Assembly (NCBI GenBank): GCA_013146195.2
Contig: CM028378.1
Span: 90,268,295 to 90,332,294, forward strand
Length of the DNA stretch: 64,000 nt
Origin: Codonopsis lanceolata
Taxonomy: Eukaryota > Streptophyta > Magnoliopsida > Asterales > Campanulaceae
Direction: 5' to 3'
Below the pieces are notes generated by a model that was not told where the DNA came from, did no database searches, and worked only from the letters and a program-made list of their open reading frames with translations. This document shows positions 32,061 to 42,096 of the stretch, in pieces. The translations under genes and the position numbers were made by a program. The first letter of the stretch is position 1, and each line of letters starts with the position of its first letter.

Positions 32061-33700
32061 TTGGAAATTGAAGTTTACGAGAATGCCCTGGATTTTTGGA
32101 TTCTCTCCCTGCGATCAGACGAGCGGGACTGGTTTGATCATCTTTTTTGGTTCAGATGCCTTCTGTCCTGGCGGAATGTCATTATTAATTGGGACATGTT
32201 GAGGGGAGCCGCCAGGTTTTGGTCTCCTCAAGACCATTTATTTAACTTCGGCATGAATGAGATGTGCCCCACTTTTGAAGAATTTTATGCGATGATGGTG
32301 GTGCCACCTTCTCGTCAGATCGCAGTGCCTGCCATCAGAAAATGTCCATAAATGGCTATCCGAGAGCTTTTTAATTCTACCCGCTAGGCTACTCCGGGTT
32401 TCTTTAATGGAGAAACCTTTAATTTAATGGTCCTCCCTGGAGCCTTCACAGAATATAGGGAGGATGATGTAGACTATTCGCGGCGTAGGCTGGCGGCGCT
32501 CTTTCTCTGTTTGGTACGGCGGTACTTGGTGGTGGGTCTACCCAGATTTGTCGATGCGCGGGTCGTTGACCTGGCATTACAAGCTTGAGATCGCCGGTGG
32601 AATATTGTCCCGGTGATTTTGGCGGAGACCTTTGCGGGCCTGACTGCTTTTGCCACTGGTGATGAAATGTTCCCTATCAGTAGCCCCATTCTAGTCCATA
32701 TGTGACAAGAAGAGCATTTCCTCTAGGTTCTAGCTCCTGTGCCGCATGGAGCACCCTATGACCCATCGCTTTATGGCATGCGCGGGCATTTTCCTCAAAC
32801 CAATTATTCTGAATCTGATTGGGCTGATCACTTTTATAGCCAGGGCTCGATGGACATAATCTAGGTCATTCGCCATTGGGAGGATCCGGCGTTTTCTTCG
32901 ACATTCCGACGAATATAGCCAAGTAGTCGTGTTGGGTATTCATCGGACCTCTTTTTATCAATCGGACCGGATCTTGCGGCAATTCGGGAGAGAGCAAGTG
33001 ATCCCGGACACCACTCGTCCTATATATATGGGAATGGAGAATACGGACGAGGGCTTGGGTCCCGCTATTCAGGGCATGTGGCACAGAGATTCTGAGAGGC
33101 TGGAGGTAGCCTATCCATATGCTGACTATATGCTTCTGTCCCACAGGTATTTGGCATGGATCATGGTAGGCTGGCGAGGCCGTCTCGCACTATCAGCGGG
33201 GTGAGGCACTTTCTTTGGGTTGCCATATTACTAACGGAGTGGATGCTCGCCTGATGGAGATAGGCGAGGACATTGATAGCTCGGGGTTAGTTGTTCCTCA
33301 GGCTCTAGAGGCAGAATTCAGGCGAGTACACGGCCTTGATACTCGAACGGCCCCTGGACCAGGATACTGCGGGTCCCAGCAATGCACCCCGCAGATTGAG
33401 CAATGTTAGTCGGCAGCATAACCCATGGGAACCAAAAGTAGCTGCTCCTCCTCCCCAGATTGGTTGGGGCATGGCTCAGAGTTGAGTTGACACGGTGAGC
33501 ATGGCAAGCCGAGGCGGAGGACAATCCATGGGAACAAGAGATAGCTGCTCCTCCTCCCCCGCATGTATGGGGTACTGGTTTCAGAGATGATGGAGCTAGT
33601 CCGAGCAATACAACTGTCCAAGAGAACGGGGATCTTGGACGATGAAGAGGGAGACACCTCACGGTGGCTCACATCTTTGAGTGAGTCTAGGGCTTCTTAG
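32061..33700 (+). pseudogene. DUF7745-like protein gene, decayed
   Basis: The first open part (32061-32351) reads VYENALDFWILSLRSDERDW, DMLRGAARFWSPQDHLFNFG and MNEMCPTFEEFYAMMVVPPS. This fits the DUF7745 pattern LL-AL--FW-P-----FTFG---L-PT-EEY. Past a TAA the homology continues in a shifted frame from about 32410 (MVLPGAFTEYREDDVDYSRR, RYLVVGLPRF) and then runs with several in-frame TGA/TAG codons to about 33100. The codon expected to be the start is TTG at 32061. DUF7745 proteins are known mainly from plant repeats. Same orientation as the PMD gene, 760 bp downstream; it could belong to that element or be a neighbour. Confidence 0.55.
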
Positions 33701-34073
33701 CCTCGCGCGAGGAGTATATGGGCCCGACTCGGTGGACGCCGTAGACATTGATAGACCACTCTGAGGCTAAAACTGCAAGAAAAGGAATTGTTTCTGGGAC
33801 AACAAAGGGGTACAGGAAGTATATATAGATATGTACAATGCAATCAATGTATAATAAAGATGTCTTAGTAAATATTCCTAAGTTGCACCTTAGGACTTGT
33901 AAAATTATATTTTAGTATTTTAATATGAGCTTCTTGTCGTGGTTTTTCTCTCCTGTTGGTCGAGCCTTTGGTATACTGAAGACTGGAGGTGGTATTCTGA
34001 GGACTTCAAATAATGCCTTCCCATCTCCTTTTTATCTCCTTATTGATTTTTTTATATTATATTTTTGTTCTCT
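33701..34073. other. No gene seen
   Basis: AT-rich DNA between two TE relicts with opposite orientation. No recognisable features. Confidence 0.4.
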
Positions 34074-34217
34074 AACTTTTGCCTAGGTTGCCCTTTCGGG
34101 TTTTCAACCTAGCGAGCCCTTATTTCTCCTTTTTATTGTTTTTTTTTCTTTTGTTTTTTTTCTTTTTTTTAGGCCCTAACTTTTGCCTAGGCCGCCCTTT
34201 TGGGTTTTCAGCCTAGC
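34074..34217 (-). repeat. 43-bp direct repeat pair at the 3' side of the Tat element
   Basis: CTAACTTTTGCCTAGG and TTTTCAACCTAGC frame a 43-bp unit at 34074-34116. A diverged second unit lies at 34174-34217, separated by a T-rich spacer. It sits just after the integrase end, where Tat/Ogre elements often carry short tandem repeats before the 3' LTR. Confidence 0.6.
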
Positions 34218-35393
34218 CGGCTGGAGAGGGAAGCGTCTGCTAGATAGAATGGCTCTGGCATAATACCTTTTGAGTTTGTCGAGGTTGAAGGGCTGGACAA
34301 GATCTTCCCAATCCTGATTTGTAAGAAGCACAACACCTCCTGATCGGATCTCCTTAACGATGTATGGTCCCATCCATGGAAACCTCCATTTTCCCTTAGT
34401 ATCAATGTAACTAGAGGGGTTTTCTCGAAGTACGAGGTCTCCAACTTGGATATCGCGCCCTTTGACTTTTTTATTGAAAGCTTGGGCGATGTGCCTTTGA
34501 TATGCCCGGTATGCTCCAAGGCTAACAGGCGTCGTTCATCAATTAGGGCTAATTCTTCGTATCGCCCTTTGACCCAGTCAACTTTTGCTATATCAGATTC
34601 CATCATCACTCTTAATGATGGAATTTCCATTTCTATCGGCAGTACAGCCTCCATGCCATACGCCAAAGAGTAAGGGGTAGCCCAGTGGGTGTGCGGACTG
34701 AAATACGATAGCCCAGAGGAGCTAGTGGCAATTTTCTAGCCGATCTCTTCTGTGTCGACCATCTTTCTGATGATGTTTTCAAGTGTTTTATTGGCTGCTT
34801 CAACAGCACCATTAGCTTGCGGTCAGTAGGGTGAGGATTTGTGACTTTGGATTTTGAACTCGTCGAGTAGACGATTCACGTCCCCTTCAAAATGTGAGCC
34901 ATTGTCGGAGATTATTTCGAAAGGTATCCCATAGCGATATATAATATTGGCCCGACAGCTTTCGGGCATTCAGGATCTTGTAGGAAGAGGCTTCCACCCA
35001 CTTTGTAAAGTAATCGATGGCTACCAGGACGTATTCATGGCCATTGGATCCCTTCGGGTGAATTTGGTCTATGACGTCGATTCCCCATGTTGAGAAGGGC
35101 CAGGGGGATGTGGAGTTGTATAAGATGTATGGGGGCACATGCTGCAGATTGGCAAAGTATTGACATTTGTCGCAATGTTGCACCCACTGGATACAATCAG
35201 TTTCGAGCATACTCCAATAGTACCCCTGTCGGATAATTTTCTTGGATAGCATATGGCCATTCATGTGGGGCCCGTATGTACCACCGTCTTGATTGATCCA
35301 TGATTTGCTCGGCTTTGGCACATTGACACATAGTAAGTTGAGGCCTTGATAGTGCCTCTTATACTCTGAGCTGCCACCAAACGAGAAACACAA
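34200..35393 (-). pseudogene. Tat gypsy integrase, fragmented
   Basis: 34887-35393 shows the zinc-binding part (ETDCIQWVQHCDKCQYFANL) and the start of the catalytic core (PFSTWGIDVIDQIHPKGSNG, AIDYFTKWVEASSY). After a closed stretch, 34208-34666 gives the C-terminal part (MAYGMEAVLPIEMEIPSLRV) and 34176-34373 the end (GPYIVKEIRSGG, NLDKLKRYYA). At least two frame changes separate these parts. Not functional. Confidence 0.75.
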
Positions 35394-35578
35394 TTGAGAG
35401 GCCCGCCTTCGCGGGGAGACTCTTCCTCTTTTATTTAGGCCGGGAGGATAGAGACCGTGCGGGCGAGATTTAAGATGTCGGCGTACCGGGGCTCGTGATG
35501 CGCTTGAGGGGCTGCATTGATTTTGAAGCGGTATATCTTGGGGTGACCTTCTTCCGGCTATAAATGGTGAACATTAGT

Positions 35579-36010
35579 TTACGGGGAATGCGGACTAGTG
35601 ATGCGAGTGGCGGAGGGCATCGGCGAATTGATTCCTATCTCGTGGCGGAATAATGGAGCGAGATAGAACCAAATCGGGCGACAAGCTAGCATTAATTTGG
35701 CATGATAGAGCGCTGCGGCCAGGGATCTGGGTTTCCATCTTCCTTCGACTTGATTTATGATTAGGCGAGTCTCCATAGACTTCGAGATCTTTAGCCCCTT
35801 TGGAGGCTTCTTCTAGGCCAGCAATATAGGCTTCCTATTCAGCCAGTATTATTTGAACATTCGAACTCCAACCTTATAGCCGGCGGAGTATGAAATTAGA
35901 GTCGATCGGATCGATTAGCAAGATTCCTATGCCAAAGCCTCTTTTGTTGGCGGCTCAGAGTCGAAGAACATCATTGCCAGCCGAGTGTCATGGTCATTGA
36001 TTTCGGGACA
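35579..36010 (-). pseudogene. Tat gypsy second (Archaea-like) RNase H, decayed
   Basis: The minus strand reads NKRGFGIGILLIDP, a stop, then EAYIAGLEEASKGAKDLEVY and GDS, and in the neighbouring frame RLIINQVEGRWKPR. This corresponds to the plant Tat 'aRH' domain (GIG-L--P ... EYEA-I-GL-----LG---L-V-GDS-LVI-QV-GE). Several stops and one frame change. Confidence 0.6.
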
Positions 36011-36130
36011 CCTTCATCTGAAAGCGAGGCTCGGTCGCATCTTCGGCCTTGAGTAGATCGAATTTGCTAAGTGGTGCTGCAATGGCCGCTTCCTTTGATA
36101 GACTTGAGTGTGACATAAGTTATGTCAAAC

Positions 36131-36725
36131 TCATTGAGAAGAAAGGACCACTTGGCTAGTCGGTGGACAGTGATGGCTTACGAAGATGATAGGGTCCATT
36201 CTGGATATAAGTTTGATGGACCTCCCTTGGAGATAGGTTTCGAGCAGCACGAGTGGCTTGAGACTAGGCGGTGCGACTTTTCCAATCTTTGAATAATTTA
36301 GCTCGCTTCCTTGTAGCTTCCTACTTATGAAGTATATGGCATTTTCGATGTAGGAATCTTCTTTCTCTTGGGCGAGCATAGCCCCTACTTTGCGTATGCG
36401 TGATGGTTAAGTATATGAGGAGAGTTTATGTGTATGGGGTGGAGCTAGCACAAGGGGATTGGTAGGTAGGCTTTTATTTTCTCGAAGGCTAGGCGGCACT
36501 TTTCGTCCCAGACTTGGTCGGTATTCTTTTAGGAGTTTAAAGAGGGGCTCACATGTGGTGGTCGGTATGCGATGAAAGCTTGTCTTTTAACCGGCCTAGG
36601 AAGCCTTTGACTTGAGAGGGAGTTTCGGTTGTGGCATTTCTAGGATGGCTCGATCTTTGCTAGCTCGATCTCGATGCCTTGCTCGGTTACTAAGAATCCC
36701 GGGACTTGGCGTCTACCAAATATCC
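36131..36725 (-). pseudogene. Tat gypsy RT end and RNase H
   Basis: 36131-36379 reads MLAQEKEDSYIENAIYFISR, KLQGSELNYSKIGK and RSIKLISRMDPI, the gypsy RNase H core. Upstream, 36400-36725, frame-shifted pieces such as TEQGIEIELAKI, TPSQVKGFLGRL and TDQVWDEKCRLAFEKIKAYL belong to the RT thumb/connection. Cut by the N gap. Confidence 0.65.
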
Positions 36726-36825
36726 NNNNNNNNNNNNNNNNNNNNNNNNNNNNNNNNNNNNNNNNNNNNNNNNNNNNNNNNNNNNNNNNNNNNNNNNNNN
36801 NNNNNNNNNNNNNNNNNNNNNNNNN
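36726..36825. other. Assembly gap, 100 N
   Basis: Exactly 100 N characters, the conventional length for a gap of unknown size. Sequence to either side need not be adjacent in the genome. A frame at 36612-36860 that spans it is meaningless. Confidence 0.98.
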
Positions 36826-36923
36826 TAGTTAACCCCTCTTTTTGTATTTTATTTCTTTAATTAATAAACAATGCAGGTGTCATCCCTGTTTCATAAAAAG
36901 AGAAAGGAATATATGATTCTTAA

Positions 36924-37602
36924 GGCCATCTCCAACCATCGACCCCAAATTTAGTCGATTTACCTCAAATTTGGTCCATTTCAAAGACCAAACACTATTT
37001 CAATTCCAATCCACAACCCCCAAAAATTCACCCCAAATAGAATATTCCTTACCATATTCTATTTTTATTTCTTTGCTTTATTTATCAACATGTATATTAA
37101 TTTGTTATTAACCTTTTAAATAATAATTTTAAATTTTAATATGTATGTATTTTGTTAGTTTAAATGTGAAATTGGTGTTCTATAATTAGTATAATAATAA
37201 TTTATTTATTTATTTTTAAACGAAATCTACAAATATTAGAAAAAAATGTTATAAATTATTGAATTAAAAATGTTCAATAATTTAAAATACTTAATAATAG
37301 AAAAAAAAGTTATAAAACTATTGCATTAAAAATATTATCTATTATTAGGTATTTATTAATTTTTAATACATTTAAATAAAAAATATAATATTATAAATAT
37401 TTTTAACAATTATATAATTATTAAAAATTAATTTAATGGCATGGGACCCACCAACCCCAAATTTGGGGTAACGCTAGTGGAACCCCAAATTTGGGTAGTA
37501 CTGCTGCGATCCCCAAATTTGGGATTGGGTTTGGGGTATGGTTGGAGGGTGTAGTAGAGCAAACCCCAAATCAAAAATTTGGGGTTACGGTTGGAGATGG
37601 TC
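36924..37602. mobile_element. Tourist-like (PIF/Harbinger) MITE, 679 bp
   Basis: Ends GGCCATCTCCAACC and GGTTGGAGATGGTC form terminal inverted repeats with one mismatch. Flanks are TAA at 36921-36923 and TAA at 37603-37605, the 3-bp TWA target duplication of PIF/Harbinger. The terminal zones are filled with CCCCAAATTTGGGG-like palindromes (near 36950 and four times at 37450-37585), and the core is very AT-rich. No transposase. Confidence 0.85.
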
Positions 37603-37605
37603 TAA

Positions 37606-38339
37606 AAGCCGTGAGGTCCTCTCAATATCCCTAAATTTAATAAAATATTCACCATTAATTAAGACTAAAGAAGTAAATTTACGCGCGCTAATCAATTCCC
37701 TTAAGAATGTAATAATAATAATTTTTGGTCACCAAATTTGTACCTAACTTTAAATTAGGTCATACATTTAAATTCTATTCATTTTGACTCATATGTCAAA
37801 TTTGTTCGCTTATACTCTCTTCTATTATAAATGTCTTCCAATATAATAGAATTAAATTTTCATACACCAGTATAAAACTTTTTCACACTAATGGTCTTGG
37901 AACACGACTTATGACTAACCAAAATCTAAAAATATCAAGACAAAGATTATTATTAGCATGTGTCATAATCTAAAAGCCACTTGTGTTCAAAAGATTCTAC
38001 ATGCACTGCCGGTGGATGAATATATTTTTTTCTAATGAATATGACAAAAATTCCCTACTAAGTTGAGGGACCAAATTTATTTGAATCTAAAAAATTATTA
38101 TCGTTTTACCTTTTAATAAGTTTAACATTTGTCAAGGTGAAATTTGGGTAATACTAGACATTACTAGAGGTATATAATTTTTTTATCTATAATAATAGAT
38201 TTGTTGGTAAGTATCGAGATATTAAATTAATCGATGACATGTGCACTTTACTAGTGAACAAACTAAGATAAATGAGTTAAGTATATAAAAAAAAAAGAAT
38301 AGTTTCAAGAAGATGAAGAAAAAGATGGAGAACCCGTTT
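37606..38339. other. No gene seen
   Basis: AT-rich DNA, no coding or repeat signal recognised. Confidence 0.45.
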
Positions 38340-38901
38340 ATAAATTTATGCATTTTGTTGGAGATGAATGCCAAAATTTATATTTTGCCCCTTGAATTAT
38401 AAATGTGTTTGCTGTATTGTTGATAATAGGATTGAGACCATTAACCATGTTTTCTTGTATTCTAAAAACAGCCACCGCAAATTGGGAATTTATGGCGCGT
38501 TTTCAATAAAATTGCTCGATATACTTCTTTGAATCATCTCAAGTTAATATTTGGATTGCCGAGAGTCATCTTTGAATCTTCCCATTCACCGGTCTATTAT
38601 CAAGAGGGGCAGTAGGTTCGATGGCAGTGTCCTCTTGGTGGGCGATTTAAACTTAATACGGATGGATCGGCTAGACTAGGTTTGGCTCTTGGGGGTGGGA
38701 TTGTTCGAAATCATGATGGTAATATTATTCAAGCCTTTTCAACCTATTATGGCCCTGGCAAAATATGTTTGCTGAAATCATGGCTCTTCGTGAGGATTTA
38801 ATGTTTGTGCCATTCAAGCTTCAGAGGTAATGGTTGATAATGACCTAATTTTGTGGTTAGTCTAATCTCGATTCTCGGGAGGTTATGTGGCAATATTTTT
38901 A

Positions 38902-39068
38902 GGGTAATGCTTGGGTCACTCAAATTTTACACAAAAATGGGTACTTAATGGCTTTGGCAACTTTGATTAGTTCGAGTGTTAGGACCCATAACATGTGCAA
39001 CCAATGAGAGTGTGTCAAGTGATTGAGTACCCATTTTGGGGTAAATTTTGAGTGGCCTAGCATTGCCC
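38902..39068. mobile_element. Small terminal-inverted-repeat element 1 (167 bp)
   Basis: Left end GGGTAATGCTTGGGTCACTC; right end, reversed, GGGCAATGCTAGGCCACTC. Flanks ATATTTTTAG and ATGTTTTTAT may be a 9-10 bp target duplication with changes, which would suit a MULE-type MITE. Superfamily uncertain. Confidence 0.65.
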
Positions 39069-39079
39069 ATGTTTTTATC

Positions 39080-39250
39080 GGGATAATGCTTGGGCCACTC
39101 AAAATGTGCACTAAAAAATGTGCCCTCAATGAGTGGGTCACTCTTATTGGTCATAGTATTAGGACTCACAAAATGTACAACCAATTAGGATATGTCAAGT
39201 CATTGAGTGTTCATTTTTGGTGCACATTTTGAGTGACCCTAACATTGCTC
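39080..39250. mobile_element. Small terminal-inverted-repeat element 2 (171 bp)
   Basis: Same family as the preceding element, 11 bp away. Left end GGGATAATGCTTGGGCCAC; right end, reversed, GAGCAATGTTAGGGTCAC; both continue CACTCAAAATGTGCAC. Internal words (TTAGGAC, GTGCAACCAAT / GTACAACCAAT, ATTGAGT) are shared with element 1. Confidence 0.65.
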
Positions 39251-39558
39251 ATGATCTTGGATTGTCGTCAACTTTTAACGGGATACTTTAAGTTGCGGAT
39301 GGATTTCTTTTTTTTTCTTTTTTTTTTTAGAGAAACAAGGGCGGCACCCTGTGAGATTTTATTAATAAGGAAAAAATAAGACACTTGAGGGGGACAACCA
39401 AATTTTGCCCTTATAAATGGGAGGACAAAGGAGCCTTACCTCGAAATAGTAAATTACAAAAGAGAAATTAAAAAATGCGAACATAAGGAGTTTGACAAGC
39501 ATCTAGATAAATGAGACCACGTGTGAACGAAGGAATAGTGGAAATAGAACTGAAATCT

Positions 39559-40393
39559 CTATTTGTCTCGAGAGTCACAAGCTAAATTAGGCAAGCTATC
39601 CGCAACCTTGTTTGCCTCCGATAACAAAGGACAAAAAGAATATCTCTCGGAAGATTGGATGCGAAAGATGTCACGAAAGAGATAAGCATGTTCCCAAGGA
39701 GGAGTATGACCATTACATAAGTAGTCAAAAAGGACTCTGGAATAAGTATCGATAATAATGTCCGAATAATTGTGGGAACAGAGCCAACGAATACCATAGA
39801 GGAGAGCACGGAGCTCAGCAACCATATTAGACTGGGTTCCATAGAAACAATGAAATGCGAAAATAAGGTTACCAGAAGAATCTCTAAGAATTCCACCTCC
39901 ACCACTCGAGACTGGTTTCTCTACTAGCTCGTCCCACATTCATCTTTAAGGAGCCATTAGAGGAGAAGACCAATGCACGGATTGAATTTGAACCTGCTTT
40001 ATCCGACCACAAGGAAGCCGGGGAAATTCGAAACATGAAGGCCGCCGCAAGAAGCATAATGTTTTTAAATCCTGGTGATATTCTTAATAATAACCGAAGC
40101 AGGGAGTCTGGAATTTTCAAAGGCAGCAGAGTTACGATTTTTCCATATGTTCCAGAGAACGATAGAAGGAAGAAGGGAGAAGAAGAGAGATTTTCCATGG
40201 AGCCACCAAGCAAAATAGGTTTGATGCAAAGGGAGAGGCTGGAAAGGAACACCAAACAGATTGTGAAAGTAGCCCCATATTGCCGTGGATGAAGGGCTGC
40301 GAAGGAAAACATGATCAAAAGTTTCCATAGAACTCGATGGGCAGCAGTGGCATTTAGAAGCAAGCTGGAGACCTTTACGCCATAATCCTTCAT
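39559..40393 (-). pseudogene. LINE-3 zf-RVT and RNase H
   Basis: zf-RVT is visible as METFDHVFLRSPSSTAIWGY (around 40265-40328) and VLWNIWKNRNSAAF. RNase H is at 39559-39939 with SGGGGILRDSSGNLIFAFHC, VAELRALLYG, DTYSRVL (Tyr-Ser where D-S is usual) and EANKVADSL. The stretch that should hold the first catalytic Asp (LKMNVGRASRETS) has Val-Gly in place of the usual Asp-Gly. Frame changes occur at about 39930 and 40060. Non-functional. Confidence 0.75.
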
Positions 40394-40460
40394 CTAGAGG
40401 CAGGCATTTGCGAACAAGACGCCAATGAAAGATGCTAATGTGTCTGGGCAGATTTTTGTG

Positions 40461-41130
40461 TCAGATAAATTTTGAAGAAAGCAAAGAAGGACCATGAGGA
40501 GAAATAATAGAAATGGTCGAAGAGATGGAGAAATTCCCCTTGGAAGTGAGAGACCAAACATGCCTATCTTCATCATCACAGAGCGAGATACATTGGGAGT
40601 GAATGCCTTGCATGATAGGAGGAGGCAGAGAAGACATGTCGAGAGTGTTAAGTGAGGAGGCCTGTTGAAAAATATCCCGAACCTGAACCAAGGAACAAGT
40701 TGAAGGTTTGTCGATGCAAGAATTCCCAATCCAGATATCATTCCAGATTGAACAATGGCCTCTGCCCACAATCCATTTGATATAAGGTTCAGCAATAGAG
40801 CGAGATTTAATCATACAGGTCCAAATATGAGAGCCATTCGAAGAGGAGACTGCTAGGTGAGTACGGGAACAATATTTAGCAGCAAGAAAATTGGACCAGA
40901 TGTTGTTTGAAGCACGAAATCGAAAAAAATGCCGAGACTGCTAGGTGAGACCCAAGGCTTTGACAGTATTAACAATAGAAAAAATGCCGAGACCTCCTTC
41001 TGCTGTGGGACGGCAGCAATCCTTCCAAGAAACCCAATGACTTTTCGTTTTGCCATCTATATATCCCCAAAATAAATTGGAGAACATGCGATTGAGAATC
41101 TGAATGACAGAAGATGGAGGGTCATTGGAG
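40461..41130 (-). pseudogene. LINE-3 RT connection region
   Basis: Pieces KSHWVSWKDCCRPTAEGGLG (about 40990-41045) and YIKWIVGRGHCSIWNDIWIG (about 40720-40790) are the usual region between RT and zf-RVT. Words such as GAGACTGCTAGGTGAG and AAAAAATGCCGAGAC are each repeated 60-80 bp apart (40850-41000), a small internal duplication. Confidence 0.7.
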
Positions 41131-41144
41131 GCGAGCTAGAACAA

Positions 41145-41627
41145 GGACAACTATACTTTAAACCACCATTCAGCATTTAATTCGTAAAACAGGACTCAAG
41201 AGCTGGTCCGTCTCACGAATTTCTAACCACTAAACTTCTCGACATTTTTTTTAATTCGTAAAAGGTACTTGATGATGCTATTTTTAGTGCCAAGGATATG
41301 ACCGGGAATCCGCTCAACCAGCCTGGATCGGTTCCTGAAATAGACAAGCAATTGTTAGCTGAGCAGGGGGTGGCCCTGCAAATCCCCTCTGGCATGAGAG
41401 TCAGTATGAGATCGATGATGAAAGAGAACGAAATTTGACAACGTAAGGAGGTAAAAAAGAGTACGTAACTTTCTGTGAAAGGGTCAGGGCCTTTATATAG
41501 GCATTGTACGGAGTAAAGTTCGTTAAGCCATGGGGGCATTCTAGAATGCGATCTGCGGATGAGGTGGAGGTGGACAATAAGCATGTGATATGGGTTAGTT
41601 GGCAATAATAGTGGACAACTATACTTT
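41145..41627. repeat. Segment bounded by a 15-bp direct repeat
   Basis: GGACAACTATACTTT occurs at 41145-41159 and 41613-41627. The 453 bases between have no poly-A tail, inverted repeats or coding homology. It could be a target duplication around an unidentified insertion next to the LINE-3 5' end, or an internal duplication. Confidence 0.35.
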
Positions 41628-41854
41628 TTAGGGTCGCATGGTCCGCCCTGGAGCTAGCCGCTAGCAGTGACTCGTCAGTCCGCCGCCCTAGTGCCTTTGA
41701 TCTCCTAGTCGGAAGTCCCATTGTTACAAGTTACTGGGTTGTAATGACATTCTTACCCTTGCTGGGAATTATGGGCAGCATAGTACTTTTAGTACAAAAA
41801 GATGAGAATATCCTTAATGAATCAAAGCACACGTACCATCACAAACTCAAAGCA

Positions 41855-41968
41855 TCATGATGCATAATCTATGCGTTGTGATGGAGATGATGAACCCTCC
41901 ATGTCTTTGGGCATCAACTTATGGGCCTCAACGACCTCTACCACTAGCTTTTCTTTACTATTGTTCAT
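41855..41968 (-). pseudogene. Fragment resembling the N-terminus of an MCTP (C2-domain) gene
   Basis: Start codon at 41968; the first 27 codons read MNNSKEKLVVEVVEAHKLMP and KDMEGSSSP. This is the start of the first C2 domain of plant multiple C2 and transmembrane (MCTP/FTIP/QUIRKY-like) proteins (pattern KLVVEV--A--LMPKDG-GSSSPF). Resemblance stops exactly after SSSP. The frame then runs through a CATCATGATGC-type repeat into a stop at 41855. Intact genes of this family encode about 750-1100 residues, so this is a captured or broken 5' fragment. A CT-rich leader with a GA/CT microsatellite precedes it. Confidence 0.55.
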
Positions 41969-42051
41969 TGTTTTTTCTTCTTTATTAAGATGGTTTACAG
42001 AGGAAATGGTGCAACATTGGATTTTTAAGAGGTTTGTGTTACTGTGCAGAT

Positions 42052-42053
<2 letters not shown>

Positions 42054-42092
<39 letters not shown>
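42054..42092. repeat. (GA)n microsatellite
   Basis: About 19 GA units, lying on the minus strand as (TC)n in the leader of the MCTP-like fragment. Confidence 0.95.

Positions 42093-42096
<4 letters not shown>

Larger units (their letters stand above)
34176..36725 (-). mobile_element. Tat-lineage Ty3/gypsy element, degraded pol
   Basis: Minus-strand order from the gap: RT end (36725-36400), RNase H (36390-36131), second RNase H (36010-35579), integrase (35393-34200). Two RNase H domains between RT and integrase mark the Tat lineage (Ogre/Retand relatives). Frames are broken many times. RT, protease and gag would lie in or beyond the 100-N gap. No LTR was recognised on either side. Confidence 0.75.
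38340..39306 (+). pseudogene. Old LINE relict (zf-RVT and RNase H), plus strand
   Basis: No long frame, but conceptual translation shows CVCCIVDNRIETINHVFLYS (38395-38460), the zf-RVT motif. RNase H then starts at about 38640 as RFKLNTDGSARLG, GGGIVRNHDGNIIQAFSTYY and GPG. Recognition fades after 38890, where two inverted-repeat elements are inserted. It may resume at 39255-39300 (GTTGCGGATGGATT resembling the VADG end). LINE-3 is inserted at that point. This is the only plus-strand LINE seen. Confidence 0.6.
39307..41140 (-). mobile_element. LINE-3: 5'-truncated L1-type retrotransposon
   Basis: Poly-T and the conserved 3' tail lie at 39307-39440. Then RNase H (39559-39939), zf-RVT (40065-40393) and the RT connection (40461-41130) follow, ending at the codons for ASNDPP, which align with DPPKAV in LINE-4. 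About 1.8 kb, so strongly 5'-truncated, as is usual for LINEs. No convincing target duplication was found. Confidence 0.82.

Noticed and set aside
36612..36860. Open frame across the N gap
   Set aside because: It includes unknown residues from 100 N and has no real continuity.
39283..41162. ATACTTTAA on both sides of LINE-3 as a target duplication
   Set aside because: The left copy is more than 15 bases from the poly-T and the right copy is within the 15-bp repeat of another feature; most likely chance.
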